Shown piece after piece: positions 1 to 12,924 of a stretch of DNA of 64,000 nt. A model generated the notes under the pieces. The model was not told the origin of the DNA, made no database searches, and saw nothing but the letters and a program-made list of their open reading frames with translations. Numbering within the stretch: position 1 is the first letter of the stretch; every line of letters starts with the position of its first letter. The stretch lies in contig NC_071667.1 in NCBI RefSeq assembly GCF_028554725.1, forward strand, positions 72,276,001-72,340,000. Direction: 5' to 3'. The position numbers and the translations under genes are program-made. Origin of the DNA: Zeugodacus cucurbitae (Eukaryota > Arthropoda > Insecta > Diptera > Tephritidae).

Positions 1-1539
1 TAACTGTAAAACAAGCGCTGGCATATGCTCCAACAACAACAACAACAACACCAACACCACACGCCCATAGTCTTTCAAGTCAAGTCACCAGACAAACAAA
101 CGCTTGTGGGTGCCAAAGAGAGGGGTGGAGAGCTGTGAAAAAAGGAAGTCACTGCTAATATTTACGCAGGCGGGGCGAGGTACACCAAACAATCACGGAG
201 CTATAGATAAATATGCAAACATACACACAAACAAATAAATATGTACATAATGTGGCTATGAGCTTTGACAATGACGCCACTCCCCAGGCGCACATTCTGA
301 AAAATTGCAAATTGAATTAAGCCAAAGTTAAATGGGCTTAAATGGCGCAAAGCCGAGTGGCACGTCACTACGCACATACACACACTTAGATGTGTATAAA
401 TGTAGTCTACATGTATTTAATGCTCATGAAACGAGCAAGAAGCTAGCAGCCTCGCAGCGAGGAAGCGCGTTATTGTGGTTACAATGCTTTGACTCAACCT
501 CTTAACACATATATATAAAAATATAGATAAATATATATATGTATACCTCATCTACAGTAGCATAACGGCATATCCTGCATGCTAAGCTCACACTCACACT
601 CTCCTCGTACTTTCCAGTATAGCACACTTACTTTACACTCAACGAGCGCGCTTGTTATTCCTTTGAGCATCGCTGCTCGCTCGGTCGAGTGTTATTTACC
701 CGTTTAAATTATTAAACGATTGTTGGCGAAGTGCTTTCCTTCGCACCACATTTCACTTGAACCAACCAAGAGCTAGAAATTCTTTGCGATTTCTTCCGCC
801 TCGTTATTATGCTGATGACGCTACCCCGCCGTCTCCGTCGTCCTCTACCTTTTCTGCTTCTGCTTCACCATCATTGCCGGCACTCTCTATGAGGCGTTAA
901 TTGGCTGGAGGGTTGGTTGCTGGCTTGTTTGCCGCGCTGCATGAGTATTTGATTATCATCGTAATCGTCCTGGCAATCGTCTGCCGCATCCTGTCGTTTC
1001 GTTTTGGTTGCTTGGGAATTTGATATCTCGTAAATTTATTTGATTATTTGATTAGCTTGCGTTGCCTTTGGTGGCTTAAGTGTCTGCATGGTGTGGTTGT
1101 TTGTGTTTGTTTGGATGTGTGCAAGGAGGGTTGCTTTGGATTTAACGATTTAACACTCATCCGCTTTTGTTAGCAATTATGGAGGGTTGCATGCAAATAC
1201 TTTCGAACATATTTATATGTAAGTCCATATGCATTTATGTAACTGTATAGAAAGTGAATGTATGGTAAATGGCCTATTATTAGCGATTTTCATAGACATT
1301 TCAGTTCAAAATACTTAGGAAATTTTAAATTTTTTTGCCATGGTTAAGTTCAAAAACAGGAATAAATATCCATAAGAATACTTAGACAACTCCTTATTCA
1401 AAGAGGTCTAAGAAGTACTAAGTCTCCCTGTCTGATGGCACCTCTATCGAAAGTAGTATTTACTATCGTGTAGTACAATATCGTTGTCAACTACTGCAAA
1501 GCGATCGCATCCTCGTATTTAAAAAAAAAATCTAAATCG
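1..1539. other. Non-coding DNA, upstream flank
   Basis: Microsatellites (CAA at 40-57, TATA-rich 505-545) and mixed-composition DNA with no supported gene or recognised element. Confidence 0.7.
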
Positions 1540-2105
1540 ATCGTGGGTTATATGCTGCATAAAATATTGGACAGGAGAAACTGTCGTCGGGACGTGTACC
1601 GCGTTTTCTTCCTCCATACAACCCGAAGATGTTTCATGACGGTTGACAAAACATGGATCCACTCGTACATACCAAAACCAAGAAACAGACGAAACAATAT
1701 ACTTAACCCGGCGAACCTGGTCCGAAAAATTCAAAGATGGATCTATCGGCCTAAAAGGTACATAATGACCACCGTTTTCTGCGATTCACAAAGTGGAATT
1801 TTTCGACCTCAGAACTCTACTATGCCGAGTTATTAAGTCGAAGAAAGTGCCAATTCGAAGATGTTTCATGTCCGTCGACGAAAGATGGATCCACTAGTAC
1901 ACACTAAAGGGTAAGAAACAGAGGAAACAAACGAATGAAATAATTCAATCGAATGATGACTACGGTATTCTGGGTTTCACAAGGTATGTTCTATCGGATA
2001 CAGGGCTCTACTATGTCTAGTTATTGAGTCGAAAAATAAGTGGCCTTTCACTATTATGATCAAATTGAACGAATTAGATCACAAACTACTATCCAAAATT
2101 TTGAC
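1540..2105 (+). mobile_element. Decayed mariner (irritans-like) transposase, internally duplicated
   Basis: The frame from 1,543 contains FMTVDKTWIHSYIP (first catalytic Asp at 1,645-1,647, as in the VTMDETWIH motif of irritans-group mariners) and, later, MTTVFCDSQSGIF (second Asp at 1,783-1,785, matching the FWD motif). From 1,857 the same stretch restarts in diverged form: MSVDERWIH followed by a stop, and VFWVSQG where the second Asp is lost. The two units are head-to-tail, 232 bp apart at the left and about 190 bp apart at CTCTACTATG (1,815 and 2,005). No complete transposase or clear terminal repeats were found. This is a non-functional remnant. Confidence 0.7.
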
Positions 2106-3734
2106 CCTATGTTATTAAAAAACACAATTGAAGAAAGTACTTGCTTTATTTAAATATAAAAAAATGAAAAAGGCTCAAGAACAAATCAATCACGGTTGAT
2201 AACTTCTATTAACAACAAAAGCGAAAAGTGGGTGGAAACCTCTCACCAATCTCCAATGAGAGCTTCCCCCACATAACTTTCCGTGCGCCATAATTTATTG
2301 ACCAAAGAAATAATAGAATCAAATTACGTGTTAATGATAGCTTTATTATCGCCGACGAAACGAGCGAGCCATTAAACGGCTGCTTGTGTTTACCCCAACG
2401 CTTGTCAATCCACCCCTCCTCCGCTCGGCAAACGGTGCAAGTATAATTCATAGTGCCAAATTTTTCTTTGGGGAATTAGCGCGCGTGTCGTAGACTAACG
2501 ACATTTAGATTACCCAAACGTTTGCGAAAACCAAAGTGATCCCAACCCTCTCTACACTACTCCTCCCAGTTTGCCTCGTTCGCATTAACGCTGATTTCTG
2601 GTGCTAATCTAAAATTCATTACACTAGCAATGCGTTAAATCGCCGCCGAATATGTCGTGGTAATGTCACATTAACTCGAAACAACAAAAATTATGAACGC
2701 AGCTGCTCGTGTTTGTTTTTGTAGTTGTTTGCCTTACTCCGTGATTTCGCTGACACCGCTCCACCGCAGAGTGTGTGTTGACAGTTATCACCCTCATCAC
2801 ACTCCCCATTCCCCCATCGACACTTGTTTTATACTCGTCTGCTTGTTGTTGTTGTAGTGAGGGTTGTTGCTTAGTCGTTCTCTAGATGCTAGCAAAAGCA
2901 GAAGTCAGTTAAAATAACAACAAAAACATTAAAAAAATTAAATTCGATTTAATCTGACAAAGTTGACTATATCTCTCGGCTTCTTCTTGAGGCAACAACA
3001 AAAACAAGTTGTAAAACGGGGAGTTTGTATAGCAGTTATGTTGACAAGAGGGTAGTCAATTGAGAGTAAATAAACCACCCCTTGCTATCATTTGATATGT
3101 AACGGTGTGTGTGTTGTTGTTGTTGTATGTGTATTTGTGTAATCAAATCAAATGTTGCTTGCGAACAATGAAATTGCTGCCGCTGCCGCGGCAGAAGCCG
3201 CCACCCTTCAGCAACTTCATTGCTATAGTTGTTGTTGTTTCATTTATTTATTTATTATTTTTGCTGTGATATTCAATTTAGTGACGGCGGTGACGCTGAT
3301 GGTTATGGTGCGTTTATTGAATAACAGCTAAATGGCTGCACTGTCAACCGACACTGTATGTGTGGCGGAAGAAGAAGAAGCACCCTTCCAGCCCTCATAA
3401 ACAGCCCCTTCATTCGCCACCTTTCTCACTCGGCTTCATTTAACAGCAGGCAAATAAATAGGTAAATACAATTTTTGATTTCTTCTCTACGATTTTTGTC
3501 GTTTGTCTTTCTTTGCTGCCTGTTGTTGTTGTTGCCCACACACACTCATTTATCTCATCATTTTGCATGCGCAGCTTTACCTCGGCTGCTTGTTTTGCGG
3601 GTGAGAATGGCAGCTTTGATTGTCTTGGTTAAATTGTGTGCAAATAGGAGTATTTTCCTTACACGAAGACATACATATATAGGCTTTAGTGTCCCTGCTG
3701 GAAATAAATCTTAAATTACTAAATATTGGTTAAA
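2106..3734. other. Non-coding DNA between mariner remnant and repeat copy 1
   Basis: TTG-rich microsatellites (about 3,112-3,126 and 3,225-3,240) and unique sequence. No ATG-started frame of convincing composition. Confidence 0.65.
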
Positions 3735-5006
3735 ACAAGTAAGGAAGGGCTAAGTTCGGGTGCAACCGAACATTTTATAGTCTCGCAATTTATTACTACA
3801 AGATAACACACAATATGGCTTAGATATTTCAAATATTAACCCATTTAAAAGATATTAAGGCCATCGTATTTCTGAAAATGCTATAATTTGGTATATGAGA
3901 GTTAGGGGAAGTTATGACCCGATTTTAATAATTTCTGATACAGATACACACTATTAGAAGAAAACAATTTCCTCTGAATTAAATTAAGATATCTGAGAGA
4001 TTTACCGATATTTTAGGTGAAAAAATACCATAAAGCACAGAGTTCTTCATTTTCGATATTCGGGGCATTGAAAAGTTATAGTCCGATTTCGACAATTTTT
4101 TCACAAGTGATGCCACGAATCATATATAGTATTTGTGTAAACTTTTGTATACTTTATGTATAACTTATAAAGTGAACGAATCAGATGGAATTCAAAATTG
4201 ATTTATATGGGAAGTTGTCGTGGTTGTGAACCGAATTCATCCATCTTCCACACGTATCATCAGGGTGTCAGAAAATATTATATACCTAATTTTATTGAAA
4301 TCTGTCGAGTAGTTCCTGAGATATGGTTTTTGACCCAAAAGTGGGCGATGCCCCGCCTATTTTCTATTTTGTAAAAAATCTGAGTGCAGCTTCTTTCTGC
4401 TATTTCTTCTGTAAAATTTAGTGTTTCTGACGTTTTTCGTTAGTGAATTAACGCGCTTTTAGTTATTATCCGATTTCAACTATTTTCATTGTGTGTGTTG
4501 GGGTACGTAAGAGAATCGACTGCAGAAAGTTTGGTTTACATAGCTTTATCGGTTTGCGAGATATATACAAATAACCGATTTAGGGGCGGGCCACGCCCAC
4601 TTCCCCAAAAAATTACATCCAAATATGCCCCATTCCTAGTGCGATCCTTTATTCCAAATTTTACTGTTATAACTTTATTTTTGGCTAAGTTAAGTGTAGC
4701 TTTATGTGTTTTCGGTTTTCGCCATTTTGTGGGCGTGGCAGTGGTCCGATTTTGTCCACTTTCGAAAGCAACCCTCTCACGGTCCCAAGGAATATGTGTC
4801 CAAGTTTCATTAAGATATCTCAATTTTTACTCAAGTTATCGCTTGCACGGACTGACGGACAGACATCCGCATTTCAACTTCACTCGTCATCCTGATCATT
4901 TATATAAATAACCCCTGTCTAACTCTTTTATTTCTGAGTGATACAAACAACTGTTATGTGAACAAAACTATAATACTTTGTGCAACATGTTGCGAGAGTA
5001 TAAAAA
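3735..5006 (+). repeat. Inverted-end interspersed repeat, copy 1 (about 1.27 kb)
   Basis: The left end is GTAAGGAAGGGCTAAG followed by a small hairpin GTTCGG-gtgcaa-CCGAAC, then TTTTATAGTCTCGCAA (3,773-3,788). The right end is its near-perfect inverse TTGCGAGAGTATAAAA (4,990-5,005). The interior aligns with copy 2 over most of its length, including TTTTTGACCCA and GTGGGCGATGCC stretches and a degenerate GACGGACAGAC run near the right end. It is a multicopy family in this window (copies 2 and 3). The class is unclear: a non-autonomous DNA or Helitron-like element fits the paired ends. An open frame in the right half is not convincingly coding. Confidence 0.75.
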
Positions 5007-8000
5007 CGACTTACGTATTTTTTTAAATATTTTACGAAAAAATAATCATAAATATTTTATTCAAAATATGAAATCATTAAATCATAAGAAACGAAAAAGG
5101 GTCCACTGTTAAGTGCTGGCCAGCAGAAGGAAAGTTATTGACAATGCCTCTCTATATTATTTCCATTTTTCGTCACTTACACCTTAGATTTAATTTCATT
5201 TTTATTATTTCCATATGAGAATATTCAAAAATATTTATGTATTTACAATTTATTTTACATTTCTTGTTATTGTCTGAACACATTTTTGTCAACACACAGG
5301 TTGGGTTAACTTGTCTTTATTTGAAAATGTATGTTAGAATAAATGAATTCTGTTCAGTTAAATCACAAAATAGAATAAGCTATACATACACAAGTGTGCA
5401 CACATTTAAAATATGCATGAAAAAGTATGTATGTACCTCTAAACGTTCCCAAATTTCCTTTTTCATTTCTTCACCATTTTAATTACTTTTTGGAAGACAA
5501 AAATATAAAATGTGTTTTTATATTTCTTAATTTAATGGTTAAGTTATTTCACTCACATATAAATTTAAATAAATATATAAACAAGCTGTAAGTTGATTTA
5601 AAAATTATATGCAAAGGCTAAGCTGTTTTTATAATCAACTAAAAATTTAGGTTTGAAACTTGTTACTTGTTCTAGTATCGTTCTTGTTGCTCTTTTAGAG
5701 CATTCAGAAAATCATGAAATATTTAAAGAGTTTGCGGAAAATATTGTAGTTTAACGATCAGAAATGTATCGAATCCAATATAAAAGTACAAACTTTCAGC
5801 TGTCATTCATTAGTTTGGAGTTTCCGAAAGAAATAGTGCCGAATTAGTCCCGTAGCAAGAGTAGCAAGTGCCACGGCTCCCGCTTTTATCGACAAATCTT
5901 TAATTTATTACGTTAGATAGGGTCTTAGTCGTACTTAGATTACTCAAAAAAAGCTTCGCTTGCATTCGTTTCCAGTCTTGAGATTTAGAAGTTATTCTAA
6001 ATCTCTCTTCGATCAATAAAGCTTTAAAAGCGATAACTAAAAATGTTTACCATAAGAATGATCCACAATTGCGTCTGTATCATGTTATACAAGGTCTCAA
6101 TGTTATTATAAACAGAAAAGATCCGATAATGATCAGAAGCGACCAAATAGTTTATGAAGTTCGAATGACAAGTCGCGAAATTTAGAGATAACCAGGTTTC
6201 ATATTCTCTGTTTTGGAATATAACTATGAATCATCGTAATCCCGACCAGATATCAAATATCAATCAATATATCTATCAGGGTTTAACGATTCTATATATA
6301 CCTAAAAGGAGATTTATTCATATTTGATTTGACAAGAATCTGAACATGTTTTGTACACATATATAACTATTGTAGATCGGTACTAATTATAATCCCATAA
6401 ATGACTATGATCGGATCATCAAGTGAAATATAATCGACTATTCAATTAGTCCGATATTATATAAGGAAACATACATATTTATATTTATATATAATATATA
6501 TATGAATGTCTAGTATCTGTAGCTAAAAGTATATGTACAAATTAACGATCATTCATCCACCGATAACGCTACACACGAGCAACCATATAGTAGATAGCTT
6601 ATGGTTCTACCAAATACATCTTTCAACCGCAGAGCTCACACAGCATTCTGTATTCGAATTTCGAAGTAGTCTATCTGTCTGCCAGCTGAAGTGGTTGCGA
6701 TGATGCTGCTGCGGCAGCTCTTGGTGGTGGTCTGCTCAAGCGGTTGAGGTTGTCCAGTTTTCTCTAGCATCGACGGCTGCGCAACATGCTTTACAACGCT
6801 TCAGTTGTAGCTTACATATGTGAAGTATGTATGTATGTACTCAGCGTATGCATGTGTTCACTGGAGTGTTTGCATTTACTTAATTTCAGATTTCAACGCC
6901 AAATGAATTGTTGCGCTAATAAAGATGAATGACTTAATAAATTGCGACCCTAATCGTAACAAGATGGCGGTGCACTTCACTGCTTGCCAGCAAACGGCAG
7001 TTGGCGGATGGTGGATAGCGGTTCGGCGGTTGGCGGGCGCTGTATTCCACTTTTATTTCTGTTTAATGATGTGTACACACATCGAACGCACCACATCGTG
7101 TGAAGTGTCAGCCGACGACTCATGCTCAGCCGTGAATATCGAGGTGGAAGTGATGATAGTGTTAATGGGGAAGATATATAGAATAGATATACGTATTGTT
7201 ATTGCTGTTGGTGGCATTGGTTGCTAATGCTAATGTTACATTTTGTGTTAGCAAAAATGGCTGAAGTACTTGAGCGGCATTGATGGCATTAGTTAATGCA
7301 CGAGGGTGGGGGGAGGTTTGTGCATTATTTCACACGTTTTAGAAGCACAAACGTGTACTAATAGCTGCATTTCCTTTAGTAAGTGGCAATTAGTAATTTA
7401 CTATCAAGCATTTGTTAGTCAACTTTAATTAAATCAACATAGTTTTAAGGTGAGCATAAGCGGAACTAAATTGTTTACATCTAGTAACAGTTGAGGTAGA
7501 TCTTGAGCTCGGTGTATTTGATGTATAAATATTTTCTATTTTTTTATTTTTTTGACATACAATTTTTTGCTAAATTTCCGAAATTGCTGGAATTGTTAAA
7601 TTTCGTTAGACAATTATTTGCTATAAAATATAATAATATATAAAAAAAATTAATTCAATTTTTTTAATAATAATCACTTTCGTCTCATTTATTAAATAAT
7701 GATGCTAATTACGAGCCAAACTTATCACTAAAGCCAAACAAAAATTAAAATTTTTTTTTTTTTTCTATAAAACTTATTTAATAACAAAAGTATATAAGCG
7801 GAACAGATTTTAAAATTCAATTTCTATTTTTAGCATTTTATAGCCGGCGAAAATTCATTAAAAGTGGTAATTAATTCCGGAGCAGCCTAGACGTTTTGCG
7901 CTCAATTTACTCGTATTTGCGATAATCACATCGGCTTGACTACAAAATATATTATGATTGCTGCGAGTTCTAGAATCTAGACATAACTCAGAAGCATGCT

Positions 8001-9301
8001 AAATTTCGCGCTAATTATAATATAAAATAATTATAGAAATATATATATAAATAATATTCTACCATGTGATTAATATATATAACTGTATGTGTGACGAATC
8101 TTTATTGGAATCTGGAAGCTGAGTGCCAAACTCATTTGCTAGTTCTATTGTAGGTTATCAGCAGTGTGGCGAACTAATCATTGAAATCATTGCGTTTAAT
8201 ATGCAGAATATATGTACATACAGTGTATGTATGTTAGCTGCAATACGTATATAAATAAATATTCTGTAGAACATACATATACATATATGTATATTAATTT
8301 TTGCATTTCTTAGAAATAAAAGAAAATAATTAATTTAAATTAAAATAGACAAATGAATTATAATTGCAGAATATTCGCTTTCTGAAATCACTTGTCATTT
8401 CATTTGACATTTTGAAAGCAATTAATTGTGTTGCGCCTTTAAACCGCAATAAAAGATTTCCATAATTTTTAATGCGCATAGCATTTATTTCTATTTCTTC
8501 AAATTAAAATCTTCGCCTTAACAACTCACTTGTTGTTAGCTTTTCTACACATTTTGCTTTGTTAGACTAAATAAAACTATCAAAATATTTACATTCCACA
8601 CGCTGAGTGGGCTAATTTATCATTTTCATCCGTCAAAGCATTGTACGCAGCTGCGAGACTATGGCGGTGTATTATCAAAAGATTCACACAGCGCAAAGTT
8701 TATGATCTGCAACACAAAAAGCCAAAAAAAAAAATAAAGACACAAGTGGGCATAATAATAAAAATTGCGTTGGTGTAATTCAGAAAATTAAGAAATTTTC
8801 ACAATCAGCGGTTTTTGAGTGGATAATTTGGGTTTTTATTTTTTTTTAGCTAAGCACAATAGCCAGCCATAGTTTCCAGCTATTACAGCTATTCTCAATT
8901 TAATAAAAAATATATTAAAATTAGCAAATATACATACATACTCACGTATGTTGTTTTTGTTATTATTCTTTTATAAAGTCTGTAAGAAACACCGCGATTA
9001 TACATATATCCAATTGCTGATACAGCCATAGAAGATACATATAAGTCAATGAGAGAGATATAGAGAATTTAGCAGCCCATTAATCCCAGGGTTGCTTTGA
9101 TAATCATGACTTAATTGTATTAAAATAAAATAATTTTTTATATAAAACAATATTTAAAAAAATTACGAAAATTTCAGAATTTGTCTTATTTCAAGAAAAT
9201 TATATAGTAGAAGATATACCTTGGCTAGTTTCATCGATAATGATTTTCATATGAATTTCGCATATTTGAAATAATTTTTTACATTTTTATTCTTCATTTT
9301 T
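5007..9301. other. AT-rich non-coding DNA with one GC-richer patch
   Basis: Mostly AT-rich, with homopolymer runs (for example T at about 7,750-7,764). The patch at 6,640-7,240 is GC-richer and less repetitive and could be regulatory. No gene recognised. Confidence 0.6.
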
Positions 9302-9554
9302 AGCGCAAAATCACTAACACTAGAACCCTTTCTGAGAAACACATAAAGCAAATTTTACTCATATCAACGACATATGTATATATAAAAAATGTATATATTA
9401 TTACTTGATCTATCATATAAAAAATATTTTCGCTTTTGTTCGCAGCAACTTTCAAAAACTCTCGATTAACAAAACCGCAGACATGGAAATCACTACTCAT
9501 ACCACATAACCACCAACCAGAGGGAGGACTCCACAAAGCGCAAAATCACTAACA
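9302..9554. repeat. 18-bp direct repeat flanking 217 bp
   Basis: AGCGCAAAATCACTAACA occurs exactly at 9,302-9,319 and 9,537-9,554. The enclosed 217 bp has a CAGACATGGAAATCACTACT-type unique sequence and AT-rich parts, with no recognised element. It could be a target-site duplication around an old insertion or a replication-slippage duplication. Confidence 0.55.
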
Positions 9555-11179
9555 TTAACGGCACTTGAACACAACAAAATAATAGATATTTACTGCTTGA
9601 TTCCTCTTCCTTCTGCCTGCGACAGGTTACACTTTCAACACACAAGCATACACACCCGCTTCCCTCCACCAACACCACTAGCAACTAGCAATTTATCACT
9701 TTGAATGGTGTTGCAGCCACTTCCAAGCCAACAATTTCGAATAATAATAATCCTTAAAATGAGTTTAATTTGTTCAGTCAAATTGCTGGCGCGCCTGCTT
9801 CGCTTCACTGCACTGCGCTGCGTTGACTTGGTTGAGGTGGAGGTGGGTGGAGAGGAGTCAGGAGTGTGTGAGCCCAACAACTCGTTGGTTGTTGCTTGTA
9901 GTTGCTAGCGCTTTGGGTGTTGCAGCAAACTTTTGTGGGTGGCAAATGGGCGAGAAATAGCTAAAAGCCGTAGTCGAAGTCGTAACTTCAACTCGAACTA
10001 CTTATGTAACCAGTAAAATGGCATAATAATGAAATAAGATGGGAAATTAATTTGCAGTAGATACGAGTATACGCTCAGCGCGAAACAGCGCTACATCCGG
10101 AATAACTGTAATTTCAAAGAAATTATTTTAAAAATAATTTTAGTGCCAAGTGGTTCACTAACTACAGTGTTATTGGTGCATTAGCCTGCAAAAATATTAT
10201 TACTCGAAAATTTTCGACCATAAAATTACCGTTACTCTAAAAAGCACACAAATATGATTTTATGTTAAGTACTTACGGCTGTAGCGCACTAACAAGTCGT
10301 CGCACGCTTGCCTGCCTTTTAAGTCAAGCATTTCATCATTCATTCATACATTTAATCGTCTCTTCATTGTAGCGTAATGATTCTACCACCCGTTTTTAAT
10401 GAGCTTTTTTCGCTCCCTTCCATTTCACTTGGATCGGCGTCGTCATTTGGTTTCGGTTGCTTTTGCCCACCAAAATGGCTGTGGCACTGATTGTGGCACT
10501 GTGGCAGCTATAGCCGTGGCGCAACAATTTCATCCGCCCGCCACAACAAAAGAAATCGCAAAAATGTAATTTCCGTTTTGCTGCTGCTGCGCTTTTCATA
10601 CTTGCAAATAAAAAGATCTCCGGTCGATGATAAGCCACACCATTCAAGCGCCCGCCATGCCACACCATCACTAACTATTTATGTACATATGAATGTACAT
10701 ATGTATGTGTGTACCGTTGTCAGTTTGCAGTCATTGTGGCTATCAATTGTACTTATGTGCAAACATGGTTTGTACATATTTACCGTTGCAACCCATTCTC
10801 ATCATCGGCTGTTGGTGCCGTCAATAACAGCATCTATGTATATCAACGATGGTAACGCCATCAGCTCAGCCAAAAATAGTCACACACACACACACATCCA
10901 TACTATATAGTTTGATACCTTCAAGTGAATTGCTGCCCACCACCCTTCTTCCTGACAGCTCTGTTATTTAATTTGTTGTCCTTTTTGTCAACGAATTCGT
11001 TTTGTCTGATAATAACGGGACGGCTTATTAATTTATTAATATTTTCTATAACTGTAATTTGATGCGCATATTTGGAGTGCTGATGGCAAAACGGTGAATC
11101 GGGATTTGGAGTTGAATAATTAGCCTCTTACATATAAATATATGTAAACTCAAGAACATTTTTTTACATATAACAGTAA
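9555..11179. other. Non-coding DNA, mixed composition
   Basis: Short frames overlap on both strands and lack domains. A CA run lies at 10,880-10,896. Nothing recognised. Confidence 0.6.
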
Positions 11180-12196
11180 AAACAAGTAAGGAAGGGCTAA
11201 GTTCGGGTGTAACCGAACATTTTATACTCTCGCAATTTATTTATTTAACTTTATTTATATTATATAATACTCGTATACAATTTACAATTCAAAGTTCTGA
11301 TATATAGGAAGTAGGCGTGGTTGTGAAGCGATTTGGCCTATTTTCACAACAAATCATTGGGATGTAAGGAAACTATTACAAACCAAGTTTCATTGAAATC
11401 GTTCGAGTAGTTCCTGAGATATTGTTTTTGACCCATAAGTGGGCGATGCCACGCCCATTTTTCATTTTGTAAAAAAATCTGAGTGCAGCTTTCATCTGCC
11501 ATTTCTTATGTGAAATTTAGTGTTCTGACGTTTTTCGTTAGTGAATTAACCCACTTTTTGTAATTTTCAACCTAACTTTTGTATGGGAGATGGGCGTGGT
11601 TATTATCCGATTTCTTTCATTTTTGGACTGTATTAGGAAATGGCTAAAAAAAACGACTGCAGAAAGTTTGGTTTATATAGCTTTTTTGGTTTGCGAGATA
11701 TATACAAATAATATACAATATAAAAATAACCGATTTGAGGGCGGGGTCACGCCCACTTTTCCAAACAAATTACGTCCACATGTGCCCCTCCCTAATGCGA
11801 GCCTATGTTCCAAATTTTATTTTCAGAACTTTATTTATGGCTTAGTTATAACACTTTTTGTGTTGTCGGTTTTCGCCATTTTGTGGGCGTGGCAGTGGTC
11901 CGATTTTGCCCATTTTCGAAAGCAACCCTCTCACGGCCTCAAGGAACGTGTGTTCCAAGTTTCATCAAGATATCTGAATTTTTACTCAAGTTATCCGATG
12001 CACGGACGGACAGACGGACGGACAGACGGACAGACGGACAGACAGACATTCGGATTTTGACTCGTCTCGTCACCCTGATCATTTTGATATATATAACCCT
12101 ATATCTAACTCGTTTAGTTTTATAACTTACAAACAACCGTTAGGTGAACAAAACTATAATACTCTCTTAACAACTTTTGTTGCGAGAGTATAAAAA
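11180..12196 (+). repeat. Inverted-end interspersed repeat, copy 2 (about 1.0 kb)
   Basis: Same family and orientation as copy 1. The left inverted end TTTTATACTCTCGCAA is at 11,220-11,235 and the exact inverse TTGCGAGAGTATAAAA at 12,180-12,195. The right end can fold: ATACTCTC (12,159-12,166) pairs with GAGAGTAT (12,184-12,191), with a CAAC/GTTG inner stem. A GACGGACAGACG microsatellite (12,003-12,050) lies inside and has expanded relative to copy 1. It is about 250 bp shorter than copy 1 through loss in the left half. Confidence 0.8.
12003..12050. repeat. GACG/GACA tetranucleotide microsatellite
   Basis: A run of GGAC/GACA-type tetramers inside inverted-end repeat copy 2. Shorter versions occur at the same place in copies 1 and 3, so it is a built-in seed that expands. 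Confidence 0.85.
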
Positions 12197-12260
12197 TTAA
12201 TTTTAAGGTTACTATAATGTATTATAATATAGTAAAATAATTGAAATTTGGAACTTTTAA

Positions 12261-12866
12261 GGGGTTACATGGATTTCTTCCAGAATAAAATGTCCTCTGT
12301 TCAATACAATTATTTAATACAAAAGTTCAAATATTAAGTTTAAACTTTTTATTGTCCTAAAGATAGAAAATTTAATGAGAGATTACTGAAATTTTTAAAA
12401 AAAGAATATTAAAAATGCTGCTATTGTGACGTCATATCCAACAAGCCCTCGAGAAGAGAATCATCTGATTAAGACTTTAAACTTTTAGTACTGTAGAAAA
12501 AATAATAATTGTATTTTTGTCAGAGATCTTTGCGAAAAAAATTGATGAAATTTCATGGCATTGTTTCATTGTAATAAAATAATTGGACTCGTCTAATTAA
12601 ATTGTAACTCAAATTGTAACTATGTAATATTTCTTGACAACCAAATCTGAAACCAGAGTTTTGAAAAAAACGCGTTTAAAGTTTTGAGATTTGACACTAA
12701 AAGAGGTCCAGTTACCCTAGAGCGCGCAATTTATTCAGACTGTATCTCCAAAACTATTACTCGGATCGACGTTTTTTAGAACAATATTCAAGAGGTTTTG
12801 TAGAATTTATTAAAACAATAAAAAATCGATTTTTTGAAGGCGTGAAACCCATGTAATCTCTCACAA
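12261..12866. mobile_element. TTAA-type MITE, copy A (piggyBac-like ends)
   Basis: The left end GGGGTTACATGGATTTC follows TTAA at 12,257-12,260. The right end is GAAACCCATGTAATCTC, an imperfect inverse. The interior shares blocks in the same order with copy B at 61.8 kb: ATTGTGACGTMAT, CGTTTAAAGTTTTGAG, GAGCGC, CRAAACTATTA and AATATTC near the right end. No transposase is present. Assignment to the piggyBac superfamily rests on the TTAA flank and the G-rich start and is inferred. The right TTAA (12,868-12,871) is displaced by a few bases. Confidence 0.65.
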
Positions 12867-12924
12867 TTTAATAATCTAATTATGTTTTTAAACCACGTAA
12901 ATATAACTCCTTTCGTTCTTTCAG

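Noticed and set aside
4489..4911. 140-codon frame as a gene
   Set aside because: It lies wholly inside an interspersed repeat, begins at a non-ATG codon and includes the GACGGACAGAC run.
6801..6806. Second TCAGTT initiator-like motif as a promoter
   Set aside because: No DPE at +28 and no gene follows it.
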